Below, one piece after another: positions 47,459-59,400 of a DNA stretch of 64,000 nucleotides (positions are counted from its first letter, which is position 1; each line of letters opens with the position of its first letter). Position numbers and translations under genes: made by a program. Under the pieces are notes generated by a model. That model worked only from the letters and a program-made list of their open reading frames with translations. It was not told the origin of the DNA and made no database searches. The stretch spans positions 4,650,001 through 4,714,000 of the forward strand of contig OZ316891.1 in NCBI GenBank assembly GCA_973895155.1, in the 5' to 3' direction. Source of the stretch: Marsupella aquatica. Its lineage: Eukaryota > Marchantiophyta.

Positions 47459-48306
47459 GTTATGACAAAAAGAAAATTTTTGATTGTGTTAGAATGAAAA
47501 GTTTTGATGTGTTAGATGGGGTATGTGGTTGCACCGACATACTCTTCCCAAAAGATGCAATCATTCTTGCATGCATGAATAACTTCATACTTGAGGCAAA
47601 TGGACTTGAGTGTTGTTTTTGCCTCATTCCAAGACCCAACATATTGTTCCCTTACGGAAATATGTGCTCAACATGCCAAGTCCAAAATACATCATCTAGA
47701 AGGAGGTTGCTTGTCCCATGTAGTCTTTGTTGCAAGTCCAACAACAACATAGTTGATAAAAGATGAGACAATCAGGAGCCATTGACGCTGAGGCTTTGGA
47801 AGGACCAAAATATCATCCATAACTAATAAGCCATAATTATCCCATATCAAATCTAATGAACGAGGGCTTTACAATCGATGAATGACCCCTGCCAGATTTC
47901 TATTGGTTTCTCCTAGGGGAATGTAATAGGGTAACTAGAATAGGTCACTTGATGCAAAGATCTAATCTCATGATAGAGAAAAATGGATCAAGAATGGGTC
48001 CAAATTATGGGTCTTAGTAAACTCACAAGTGTATAAAATCCCCAAACACTCTAAGTCAAACAACAAAAGTGCTAGGCTTGCATGTACAATGTAAGGAATA
48101 AGAACCACAAAGTTAAGCTCATGTTGGAGGAATAGCAATTGGGATGGGTGACCAATTAGTTGAGAAAATTTGAAGAGTTCACATGTCAAGGGAGATGGGC
48201 ACCTAGCTCATAGTTCCAAATGAAAGTAGAAACCCAATTAAAGGAAGAGATGGGTGACCTGAGCATGTCGCGTCCGCTGAAATGCATATCCCATTTTGAT
48301 TGCTTC

Positions 48307-48482
48307 GGACTTTCCCATTCTCCTAGCATCGGACTTTCCCATTCTCTCACCATCGGACTTTCCCATTCTCCTAGCATCGGACTTTCCCATTCTCTCACCA
48401 TCGGACTTTCCCATTCTCCTAGCATCGGACTTTCCCATTCTCCCACCATCAGACTTTCCCATTCTCCCACCATCGGACTTTC
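48307..48482. repeat. CACTA-1 right subterminal 24-bp array (inverted)
   Basis: About 7 units of CATCGGACTTTCCCATTCTC plus variable bases, the reverse complement of the left array. Confidence 0.9.
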
Positions 48483-48699
48483 CGATAGAAGTCCGATTGT
48501 CGATATCCGATACTATAAAAATGGCATGTTGCAATGCTAGTAGTATCGGATATACGGTTTTTCAAATTTTATTTTACAAAGGCGTCCGATGTGGAGAGAA
48601 TCGGAAAAAGGAGGTAAAATGTACTAGTGAAGGAGTGACAAGGGAGAGGAAGAGACGAGCAATGAGGGAGAGAAAGCGGGGACAAGGGTGTTAGGAATT

Positions 48700-48926
48700 G
48701 ACTCTAGTTCCTGACTTAGTTAGTTTGGCCTTACTAGGGTTAGTTAATCCTGGATTACATTAGGATAAGATCCGCTTAGTTTTTAAGCCCAATCATCTTG
48801 GCCCCCTTGGGGGTATAGGCTGGAGGGAGAACACTCTCTCCCTCATTCTTCGCATGTACTCTCATTTGCTATGGAGTCTTTAGGAGTTTCTCCACTCGGG
48901 GCGTCTTGTTGGTGTAGCGTCTGATT
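48700..48926. other. Unassigned spacer, possible LTR fragment
   Basis: Starts TGTTAGGAATTGACTC, a copia-LTR-like beginning, but no matching end, primer site or second LTR is visible. Confidence 0.25.
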
Positions 48927-49230
48927 CTCGGGGGCCTCAATCCAAGGGGTGTCCCATATCACACTCAAAGTTTTGGGGGAATAAACACCCTAAAAATTAA
49001 GTCAATAAAGTTTTTTTTAGGAATTTTTTCCCCTAACTTAATGGAATATTCCAAGAATATTCTCATAATTGATTTTAAAAACCCTATGATTCTTCTTATT
49101 CTCAAAATTGGATCAAAATAACCCTAATGTTCTTCAACAAAAATTTTAAAAGTTTTTTACTAAACCCAATAAAAAAACCCTATACTTATTCGCGCGTGAT
49201 GGGTCAGAAGAAAAGAAGTGAGGACCCCGG
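48927..49230. mobile_element. 304-bp MITE, uninterrupted copy (empty site for the foldback)
   Basis: Begins CTCGGGGGCCTCA and ends GAGGACCCCGG. Flanks are GTCTGATT on the left and GTCCTGATT on the right, a near 8-bp duplication. It contains GGAATAAACAC once near 48985, at the point where the copy at 41718 is broken. Confidence 0.85.
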
Positions 49231-49914
49231 GTCCTGATTGAGTCTCTCTCATGTTTCCGCATTGCTGTCTAGTCTGGAGCCGATGGTTTATCACAAAGGG
49301 AGGGAAGACAAGGGAGTGATGACTTCCTTGCATGCATGCCTGGACCCAAAACCCTACGAACTGATTCTAGAGATCCCCAACTTGTCGCTCCCGATCGCTG
49401 CCCTGGCCCTCGCCTGGACCCAATTAAGATCTTGGGGTGCAATGAAACCCAAGACTCAAGGGTCCCATCCCCAACCGTAACTCAATCTCTTGCCCGGTTC
49501 CAACTCCCAGACAAGCCCTTGGTTGTAGTGATCACTTCTTACCCAATTTAGAACTCAAACATGCATGGGTTGGGGTCAAAATATTGGGACCAACAATGGT
49601 CCGGGGGTGGCAGGTCCGCATAAGTATATATCGGGATACCACCTACTCTCAAACATCCAATGTTGGAAAGTGTTGGGAACCATAACAACACCCCAAAGGG
49701 ACAGTCATGGTGTTGGCAAGTAAGGAGCCAAGTAAACTTGGATGATGTTACCAAAGGGGTTCCATGCAAGGGGTAGCAAAATTGTGTTGCTAAAAAGTGG
49801 GTTGAGCTGTGCCATTGTCCCAAGAAATCTTGGCATTGGGGCGACCAAAGCCAAGTAAGCAACAATGGCGACTTTAAGTTAATCGTTTAAAGTAACAAAA
49901 AATGTGGGGTTACC
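49231..49914. other. Gene-free spacer
   Basis: No domain-bearing ORF or RNA gene seen. Confidence 0.4.
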
Positions 49915-50701
49915 AATCACTAGTACATTTTGAGGCGTTTTACCGATTGTATTTCGATCGGACGCCTTCAGGAAATCCGATGCGGAAATCTCACCTGTCC
50001 GATACCAAAATAATCGCAATTTCCAATATAAATTTTATCGGAAAACGACAATTGGAAACTAATCGGAACTACCGATACCAAAACATTCGGGAGTTCCGTC
50101 GCCTAAACTGTCAGGAAACACTATGCGTAATCGGATTTCTGTTCCACGCATTTTCTGTTAATGGAGGCGTCCGATTCTAGACCGATATTCTGGACATGGA
50201 AATGACCGATTGGTTTAACATCGGAAATGTCCGATGTGATTTGGAACGGAAATTGCGATTATAGTAGAATCGGACTTTGCGATACGTTTGGGATGGAAAA
50301 GTATGATGATTGTGGCATCGGATATGGATCGGTATCTACCCGGAAACTATTTGGCGAGCTTGATTGGGCCTATTTTAAATGGGGGGCTAATTGGGGGTTT
50401 AATTGGGGTGCAATTTAATTCTTTAACTGAGTTTTTATCTAGGGTTTAGAGAGGTCATTTAGTCAAGAGAGACTATCAATTTTGATTGCACACTATGTAC
50501 CTTGAAACCTGGGCATGACACGGCGTAACTATATCTTATATACAAAAATGAAATATCGAGGGCAAAAGTACAAAAAATGGAGAACATCTCCATGCATAGT
50601 GCCAGCTATGCTAAAGGCTGGGCATATCAAATGGACATAATGCCCTCCAACTATCCACCTCGCTAGCCTGGTACTAGATCTATACATGTCTACCTAGTCC
50701 A

Positions 50702-53638
50702 CTATCCATACAAGCTATGTCGCGTCTTCCTCTTCTTCACACGGGAACGACTAGGCTGCTCTGCTCTATGAGTCTCTACCGCTGACACACTAGGTAGCAC
50801 ATCATGGTTGTGGCTACCTGATCTGCCTCCATCGTCATGTGGATGAGGTGCAGAAGCAATCTCTGGTACTCCCCCACCTCCAGATGCGCCTGAACCATGG
50901 GAAGGCACTCCTTCCCCGACACAAATGTGGAAAGAAGCCCCTCCAACACCACCACCACTACCCCCCTCAGGCCGAGTCTCACCTCCACCACTATGACGGG
51001 AACCTCCCGACTGGGTGCCTACACCACCACTATGAATAGGATATGGTGTGGGCACATGACCACCAAGGCCCCCCCCGGACTGTCGCAAACCAGTTGGTAC
51101 ACTACCAGGGCTAGCCCTAAACTGACGAGGTGCAGCAACTCCACCACTACCCCCCTCAGGGCGAGACTCACCTCCACCACTATGGCCGGAACCTCCAGAC
51201 TGGATGCCTACACCACCACTATGAACAGGAGATGGTGTCGGCACATGACCACCAAGGCCTCCCTCGGACTGTCGCAAACTAGCTGGTACACTACCACGGC
51301 CAGCCCTAAACTGACGAGGTGCAGCAACTCCACCACTACCCCCCTCAGGACGAGACTCACCTCCACCACTACGGCCGGAACCTCCAGACTGGATGCCTAC
51401 ACCACCACTATGAACAGGAGATGGTGTGGGCACCCCGGTGGGCACATGACCACCAAGGCCTCCCCCGGACTGTCGTGAACCAGCTGGTACACTACCAGGG
51501 CCAGCCCTAAACTGACGAGGTGCAACTGTAACTCCACCACTACCCCCCTCAGGGCGAGACTCACCTCCACCACTACAGCCGGAACCTCCTGACTGGCCAA
51601 CGACACGACCAGTATGAACACCAGCCCGTTGTCGAGACCCACCTGGTACAACACCAGGGCCAGTCCTCACTCGACCACCTGCTGTGGCTAGAACTCTAGA
51701 CTCACTACAAACCCCTCGGTTGTGACCTACTGTGGCTGGAACCCGGGACTCACTCCGTCCACTCTTACCGGCTAATCTCTGACGAGAAGGAGGCATATCA
51801 CCTGCTCTACGCTCCATCCGGCGAGTGGAGCCACCTACACCCCGACCAGACTGGTGACGTCCACTCTCTCGGGGTCCTGACCGGCCACGTGCACCAGTAG
51901 AACCTCGTACTGGAGCCTCGGCCACACTCCCCTTTGAAGCACTATCATCCTCCGCATCCTCCTCATCCTCCTCCCCCTCACCATCCTCCTCACTCTCCAA
52001 GTCCTCCTCACCCCCTGACTCATCCTACACATAGTAACAATCTCCAATCCATATGTCATTCCGCAACATACATACCAGCATGAAGCCATCTTTCAAATCA
52101 TTCTAATATCCGCACTTACCGAGGCCAACATGTCGTCCATGTGAATCTTCAGCGCCCGAGCACCATGCTCCTTTGCCAGCTCTCTCTCTGCCGGCAACAA
52201 TGGTCGTCCGTGCTCTTTCTCCTACACACCCAAACCATATGCCACCCCCAATACTAAGGTCAATTATAGCAACCCTACCCTGGCCTAATTAAACACCTAT
52301 ATAAACCCTTCACCGTCAAAGACCCATAAGAACACTTAGCCGTTCATGCACAAACTATTCAAAAATTTGAATATGTCCGATACTAATAGAATCGGTACCC
52401 TCGACAGTTCCGATTCTTTTTTATTGTCCGATGCTGCATCCCATACTTAAAGGATCGAACTAGAATCGGACCTTACATGCCGAAAGCAAAAAAAAACTAA
52501 GGCATGATCGAGCGACCTACGGGCATACAAAGACCTATCCCGGGTTTGGAAGGGTTAGGCATTCGTCAATTGGCCTCAGGTGATTAGGGAGGAGGAATGT
52601 TGCTGAAGGAATGCATGGAGAGGAGGGGAATGGAGCACTTACAAAATCGGCCTTGAGACGCTGTGATCCGCCTTGCCCCATTCTGTGAGTAACCTTTGGC
52701 CTCTTTGTTACTCTCAGCAGAGCTTTCATTAGCCAGGATGGTGGGTCTCCAACCAGGGCTGATTTTGCTGACCATTCTTCAAGTTCTTGATGCATGGGTG
52801 CAGTATTCACCATCTCTCCTTGTTCAATCTTCTTCTGAGCTGCTTGAATTTCAGCTTCCCAGCGTTGTGTGGCTTGCCAAGCTCGAACTTGCAACTCTTC
52901 TTCAAGCCAGGCACACCAAGCATTCTCAGGAATCTCACCAGCTGGGCTTCCCCCTTTCCTGATCACCTCCTCATCCAGTTTGCATTCAGCCAGGTACTTT
53001 CGCATCTTCTCTCGTACATGATTTTGCATGTCTGCAAGTGAGACTGAGATCTTTTTGTTTAAGAATCGATCGTCCACAAACGACCCATTCGAAAATCTCT
53101 CTTTGATTTGCTCTCGAATTCGGAATCTCTCATCCTGCTTCTTCTTCCCCCAGTAGTCCATCGGGCCAAAATGAGACCTCACAATCTGCCTAACTTGACT
53201 CCCAAACAAACGATAACTCCTGGAGAGTGGAGCACCTCCCTCATTCAGAAACAATTTTGGCCTCTTGGCCCTATCCTCTGCCTTCTTTCGTTCCTCCTGA
53301 ATTCTCTGTTGTTCTGCAGCCCGAGCCTCCCTCCTTAGGCTCTTCTCCTTTTGTCTTGGTGATAGGGCTTCCACTGGCCTCTCTCTCTCGTCCTCCCTAG
53401 TGTTACGTTTCCTCTTCCTCTGCAATCTCTCCTCCTTGAGTCTGGCTTGGAAAGCTTTTTCTGCATCAGTGATGGCTACCTTCTGGGAGCTGTCGATCAG
53501 TCCTTGAGTCAGCTGAGCTACCTGCAATGCAACCTCCGGCGAGAGCCCTACCTTCTCCCTAAACAATTGAGCCATGACTTCACCATAGCTGCTTGATGGC
53601 CCGACACCATCTCCCATCCCTCCCGCATTCCCTTCCAT
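50702..53638 (-). CDS. TNP1-like (Ptta/En-Spm, Transposase_24 type) protein
   Basis: Three phase-0 exons: 52643-53638, 52120-52221, 50702-52024, giving 806 aa. The start ATG at 53638 opens MEGNAGGMGDGVG; the frame extends upstream only to a TTG. Exon 1 is a basic coiled coil (RLQRKRKRNTREDERER) ending in the conserved tail GDPPSW...KVTHRMGQGGSQRLKADF. Exon 2 encodes EHGRPLLPAE and KIHMDDMLAS, also typical of the family. Exon 3 opens with an acidic Glu/Asp tract, then about four ~63-aa Gly/Ser/Arg repeats (HSGGVGIQSGGSG; GGESRPEGGSGG), then a basic tail KKRKTRHSLYG that may be a nuclear signal. TNPA-type proteins bind subterminal repeats, so it may recognise the TCCGAT motifs of CACTA-1 and CACTA-2 (inference). 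Confidence 0.8.
50960..51650 (-). repeat. ~190-bp coding minisatellite in the TNP1-like tail
   Basis: Four direct units recognisable on the plus strand by CTCCACCACTA(C/T) and CAGGGCGAGACTCACC, spaced about 190 bp with small length changes. They produce the Gly/Ser/Arg-rich repeats. Confidence 0.85.
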
Positions 53639-53839
53639 CGCTACGAGCTCCGCAAAGGTATCGTGAAATGCTCCCGATGCTTTTCCCAACTAGAGTGCCT
53701 TCGCACTTTAGTCGGGTGACCTAAAAACCCAAAATGCATAACGTCCGATACTTTCTGCATCGGAAACTCCGATTCTAGGTCAATCGGACTTAGTATCGGA
53801 CCCCTCCTCCAAAGTATCGGACTTAACCCTCCCAATGTA

Positions 53840-54700
53840 TTTTCTGATGGTTTGTGAATCGCATGACCTTGGCATTTGGACTTTGGCATTTGGATCCCAT
53901 GTATACTATAATGACCCCCTTTATGTTAGTTGGGGGTTAATTATGCTATATTGTGGGCTTATTAGGTGTGCGGCGCAAAACAGGCATATCAACGTACAGT
54001 TGCCGTGACAAAGCTAGCACACTATTTTTTGGTGGGTATGGATGATCATTGAATGTATGTACCCAGATCTATTTTCAGTTTGATTTTAAATGATTCCCAT
54101 TTTGACCATGAGGCAATGCTATATGCATGGTGCAACTTTTGGGGACTATAAGAAGTCACAAATTAAATTAACACTCTAGTGCTATTTTGTGCAATTTTGT
54201 ATTTTTTGTTTTTGGAGGGTCGGGTCGTTGCTTTTCCTTGGTTTTCTTAGTAGGGTTTATTTTTGCCAATGCATTATGCACAGCGAGAGTATGCGCATCC
54301 AAAAGGTATGACATATATGATCCTCCAAAATGTATTGGAAATATTTGACATGATATATGCGTTACTTGTGGGAGTTTATAATTGGACATCCAACTCGTCA
54401 TTGATTTTTATTAATTTCATTAATTATTGGTTTGTTACTTAGGTTTGCATGTATGTCATATCATCTTTCAACTTCCCCACCTAGCCTGTATGTGCAGGTT
54501 TTTTTTGGATTGGCCTTAGCATATAGTCTAAGGCTTAGAGCCTAGTAGGCACTGTAGAGCACGGATATCATTCAGGTACTAATTAAGTCCAACACTGCAA
54601 ATTATTAACATACTATATATTTCCTGTTTGGGTTTACCTCAAGTTAGGGTGATGAATCAATCTTGCATTTTGGTAAAGACTTGTTTGTGTGTAATTGGCA
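53840..54700. other. Spacer between CACTA-2 and an older CACTA exon
   Basis: AT-rich, with no gene seen. Probably intron or flank of the older element whose first exon follows. Confidence 0.35.
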
Positions 54701-54936
54701 GACAATGTCGACTTCTGAGAGTTTGGAGACAGATTCCAACTCTGACTTGTCTTCCTCTGAGGGGAACATTCCTCCTCCCCCTCAACAGCCTCAAGCACCC
54801 CCTCCATTAGGCCCTATTCCATGCTGGTGTCTTAGATGACATAAAGGACTGGTGGTTCATCAAGCGTGGCAGTCCATTGAACACATCGAAAACTATGGTC
54901 GACATGAGGGTGATTTACCGGGATTCAGCTCGCCAG
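54701..54936 (+). pseudogene. First exon of an older CACTA gene (Cys-rich), with stop
   Basis: Acceptor GGCAG|ACA, ATG 54705, donor CCAG|GTATTG. Encodes a Ser/Glu-rich start (SSSEGNIPPPPQQPQ), a CWCLR*HKG motif, then QSIEHIENYGRHEG. It aligns by eye with the minus-strand exon at 60966-61221 (SSSEYSSDD, IPPPPQP, CDCTRCVG, HIER, DGRHRG). TGA at 54837-54839 replaces the conserved third Cys of CxCxxC. It lies 130 bp left of CACTA-3 and on the opposite strand to its genes, so it belongs to a separate element. Confidence 0.7.
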
Positions 54937-55079
54937 GTATTGCTTGACATGAACTCCGCTATATATGATACACTATCATAATAGTTGGCTGGTTTGAGAC
55001 CTTTTAGGAGACAAGTATTAATTTTTGTTTGTTTATGATTGAATAGGTGCGTTGTAGGGCCCGTCCCACTACTACATAT

Positions 55080-55620
55080 TTGCCAATTTTGCGAAGGCAT
55101 TTTACAAGAGGAAGAAAGCTTTGCAAGATTAATCTCATCGCTAAACTTGCGATCCGATACGCATCGCACTTAGCGAATCTACACACATCGCAACACATAA
55201 TTGCGAAACTTAGACCATCGCAACATTTTACGACACTTCAGGTATCGCAAAACATTTCCGAAGCAATTACCATTGAACAAGTTAGTGATCTTTACCGCTT
55301 CGCAAATTCATTGAGATGCGCTGGAAAACTAAATGGTTGCAAATATTTAAGCATCTCAAAATATTTTGCGAGTCTTATTGTCTCGCAAATGAGCGATGTT
55401 TGTGGAATATATGGCTAACTTGCGATAGTAATAGGCTCGCAAATCCTGTGCCTGTCTAGGGTCTCATTTTGTGAATGTTTTGGTTTCGCAACTTTGAGAT
55501 GGTGGTATCTTCGGAAGTTTGCGATGAGGGAATGATGGCAATTAGGGAGCAGTTAAGTATCGCAAATGTAGCGATGAGTTTGCGGGTGTAGGGGTTTCGC
55601 AAGATGTTTCGCAAAATATT
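55080..55620. repeat. CACTA-3 left subterminal TCGCAA/TTGCGA motif field
   Basis: More than twenty occurrences of ATCGCAA, TTGCGA and TCGCAAA in both orientations; likely transposase-binding sites. Confidence 0.85.
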
Positions 55621-55639
55621 ATGAGCGCTTCAAAGAGGT

Positions 55640-56200
55640 GGAAAAGGAATGGGATTGGGGAGGGAGGGTAAAGGAGGGTGGATACATGTAATTTTTAGGG
55701 AGGGACAATGAAAAGGAGGAGGAAGGGAATGGGGCTAGGAGGGACAAGGAACGGAGGGATCCAAGAGGGAGGATACAGGTTTAGGGGGCACAAGGAAATG
55801 AGGGAGGAGGAAGGGTATGTAGATATAGTTTTAGGGAGGGTTTGGATTTAGGGAGTGAAAATAAAAAGGAGGGAGTTTAGGGTTTAGAGGGACAAGGAAA
55901 GGAGGGAGGGTATTGGTTTAGAGAGGGACAAGGAAATGAGGGAGGTTTAAGGGTATAGGTTTAGGAGGGAGGAGAGAAGCTAGGTTGTATAGGTAAGAGT
56001 GGGGGACAGGGGTGGAAAGTAAGGAAAGTATAGGGTTGAAATAGAAAGCCAGGGGTTGGGACAAGGAGAGGAAGGAGGAAGGAGGGTTTAATAAGAGGGA
56101 CAGACAATGAAAGAAAGGAGGAGGGAGGTGGGTACAAGTAATAAGGAGAACAGCTAGGGGGGATTAGGAAAGCATGGAGGATAGAGGACTACAAGCAACA
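55640..56200. repeat. GGGA-rich tract inside CACTA-3
   Basis: Loose repeats of GGAGGGA, GGGACAAGGA and TTTAGGGAGG over ~560 bp with strong purine bias. No coding frame. Confidence 0.8.
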
Positions 56201-56418
56201 TGAGTTTTCTTTGCATAAAGTCTACCAAAAGGTGTGGTGAGTGTGGGGTAGGGATGGGAGATATAGAAAACAACATTTGAAAATGATATACTTACAAAAC
56301 ATAAGTTTATTGATAATTGAGAAGCACATATTTCTCCATTCTACCGAGAAGAGAAATCTTCATATCATCAAATCTAACTATATATCCGTGTAGCTATATA
56401 TCCACAAACACAGACCCC

Positions 56419-59400
56419 TCAAACTTGGTCCTCATCATCTTCAGGTTGGGACACAACCAGAATATCAGGCTTTTCCCCAACGATTGAACGAGACCGTGGC
56501 ACATATGTGATGACAAGTGACCATTCCTCTGGGTTTGGGGGGTATGGAATATAGAAACATTGTTCCACATGACTTGGAAAAGTGAACGGCTCTGATGTTT
56601 GCCAATGAGATGGCTGGAAACTAGTGGCAGACGTCTTCAGTCGTGTAAATCCACACTCATCTTGAACCACAGTAGGATTGTTACCTGCAAGGTTCACTTT
56701 GAACCACTTGCACTTGAAGACATACTCTTCAAACTTTGATTGTGCATCATAAGATATCACTAGAATCTCTTCTACCTTTCCATAATGTGGCACAACATCT
56801 CGAATAATATTTGTGTCATGGCGACTGCTGCGGGAATCTTGAGAGAATTGTCCTTGAACTCCACAATCAAAGGTACGACCCCTCTTCTCATCAAGGGAAG
56901 AAATCCTAAAATCCATCAAACCATAAGGATATGTTACACAAAAATAGACACAAACATATTCCAATTAATTGAACACACCAAGAATCTGCCTCTTCAATAT
57001 ACGTGCTTGTATTACAAATGAATTAAATTAAACCAAGTGATTCAAATCAAAGGTTACTAAGGTAGATGGAGATCACCTGAAATGTCTTCCTTGTGTCCAC
57101 ATTGCTGTCCTTGTTGTAACCACTCTCAAGGGACCATGAACAATGGTACGAACATCATCTGTGATAGTTGGAAAATGTAATACACTCTCTCCCCTGACCA
57201 CCATGTCATCCACCTCAACTAACTTCTCCTTCATATAGTCAAGGTACTTTGGAAAAATCCTTGGTCTTGTGCTGTTACTTTTGGCATCCTCATAGAAATT
57301 TCTCCATTCTTCCATGATAGTGCTGTTACTCAACATGAATGTGGTCAGTTGTTTCACCTCCACTGGTGTCAACATGCGAGTTTTCCTAGCACCTATTAAA
57401 CGATCCTCTTCATCTTCCCTCTCCTCTACCCAAGTACGGGGAGAGGTACAATCAATTGTGGCCAATATGTTACTACAATAGAACATACTCTCAGCTGCTA
57501 AGTATCCTGTAGCCATGCTTCCCTCAACCCATGCACGGTTACGTACATAACCTTTTAACACTGCCATGTATCGTTCTAGCCAATACATCCACCGACAATG
57601 CATAGGACCTGCAATGGCCACCTCATGAACAAGATGAACAAGTAAATGCACTTGACAGTCAAAAAAGGAAGGAGGAAGGGCCTTCTCCAACTTGCATACC
57701 ACCTCTGCTGCCAAAACCTCCATCCCAGGGATCTCATCAGTATATATCTCCTTAGAGCATACCCATCTCAATAGTTTTCCCAATGACCAAAGGGCATCTT
57801 GCACTTCTTCACTTGCCAAACCTATTATGGCCACAGGCAATATGTGCTGCAATAACCTATGGTAGTCATGTGTCTTGAGATACCTTGGCCACTTATGATT
57901 GTCCTCCATCCCAAAGGCCTTTCGGAGATTGGCACCATAACCAGTAGGAAACTGCATGTCTCCTATGCGATTCTGAAACTCCCTTCTCTGGCCAATAGGA
58001 AGCACCCATGGAGCTGAAGGTCGATGCTCGATCCCTGTGATAGGATCACTTATGACCCACACGTCTGGATGCATCTCAAGATCCTCACAAGCCTCCCTGA
58101 AGTTAGTGTCTTTCTCTCCATAGAAAGCCTTTATCAAAGCCTTTCCCACATTTCCCTCAATGTGCATGGGGTCTAATAGATGGCGGATCTTCAACTCACC
58201 CCAATAGGGCAAAGTGGTTAATATACTCCACCTTGTCAAGCCACTACCGTCAAATTGCATGGGATCCTCTGGGTCTGCCACTCTTGCAGCCATGTCTTTC
58301 CAGTGTGTAAAAGTTGTTGGCTTAGGTACATCACGCTCGTCACCAAAGGGCATATCAATAGAGGAAAATAGTAGTGGGTCACGCCTCATCTGATGTCCCA
58401 TTGGAAGAAACTTTGTATGCCCAAGATAAACAATCTTGCGAAGATGTGATGAATACTTGGCTACATCACCAAGGCTTGGGCCACAAGTGGAGCAAGCCTT
58501 GTAGCCTTGGGTTTGCAACCCACTCACAAAGCCAAATCCTGGTCATATAAACACACATTATGTTAGGATTAGCACATGGAAATGAGGGGATACCATGCAT
58601 TAGAATATGATGCATTTAAACAACAAAGTTCTTACCTGGGTAGTCATGCATGGTCCACATACAAACCCCTTTGAGTTTGAAAACCCGTGGGGTACCCCTT
58701 GTAGTCTTTCGACCATCATATGCCCATACTCCTTCCCATAATTTCTGGAGTTCCTGAACCAGTAATGTCAAATAGGTGTCCATGTTCTTCACCTTCTTTG
58801 GCCCTGGGATAATCAAAGATAGCAACAAAAAACCCTTTTTCATGGACAACCATGGTGGAAGGTTGTAATTCATGAGAACCACAGGCCAGACCGATGTAGG
58901 TCTCCCCTTCCCTCCAAGTGAATCAGGGCTAACTCCATCTGATGCCAACCCCAGTCGCACATGCCGAGGGTCACGCTCAAAATCTGGCCATGTTGATTCC
59001 AAATGTTTATGAGCAGGAGAGTCAACTGGTAATCGCATGACACCGGGCTCCGAACGATGTTTCTTGTGCCATACCATCAACTCGGCCAAGTCAGAACATC
59101 TATACATGTGCAACAAGCGAGGAATTATGGGGAACCAACAAACTGCTTTCCTTGGTACCTTCTGGGTTAGCATGTTTGGCTCATACCGTGGCTCATGACA
59201 CACTGTGCATTCTATGATATGGGCTGTATCCCCGTGAAATAACATGCAATCATTCACACATGCATGAATAATATGGTAATCCATACCAATGGATGAGAGA
59301 ACCTTCTTTGCATCCTTCCAGGTCCCTGGCAACACATTCTCCGAGGGTAACATCAAGTCATGACAATATTCAAATATATCTGATAACATAGAATTGCTTG

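Larger units (their letters stand above)
46971..48629. mobile_element. CACTA-1, non-autonomous En/Spm element
   Basis: 1659 bp, beginning CACTAGTACA and ending TGTACTAGTG, flanked by the 3-bp duplication AAG (46968-46970, 48630-48632). Subterminal TCCGAT motifs are dense at both ends, including inverted 24-bp arrays. There is no transposase. The ~840-bp centre (47460-48300) has an open frame with several Cys pairs (47461-47766) that might be captured sequence, but it matches nothing I recognise. Confidence 0.95.
49918..53839 (-). mobile_element. CACTA-2, TNP1-only element with damaged right end
   Basis: The left end CACTAGTACATTTTGAGG (49918) matches CACTA-1. The first ~500 bp and the last ~110 bp (53735-53825) are rich in TCCGAT/ATCGGA motifs. 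The right end reads CCTCCCAATGTA and then departs from the expected CTAGTG, so the terminal six bases appear lost and no duplication can be read. It encodes one TNP1-like gene on the minus strand and no TNP2. Confidence 0.8.

Noticed and set aside
47302-47766. 154-aa repetitive MGKSDAGS-type protein
   Set aside because: Its repeated half is the subterminal binding-site array read in frame; the remainder has no known domain.
48307-48482. Regular spaced repeats resembling a CRISPR array
   Set aside because: Units are contiguous 24-bp repeats without unique spacers, lie in a CACTA end and have an inverted partner array; a plant nuclear context excludes CRISPR.
48700-48926. Solo copia-type LTR beginning TGTTAGGAA
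   Set aside because: No CA end, target duplication or second copy could be identified in the window.
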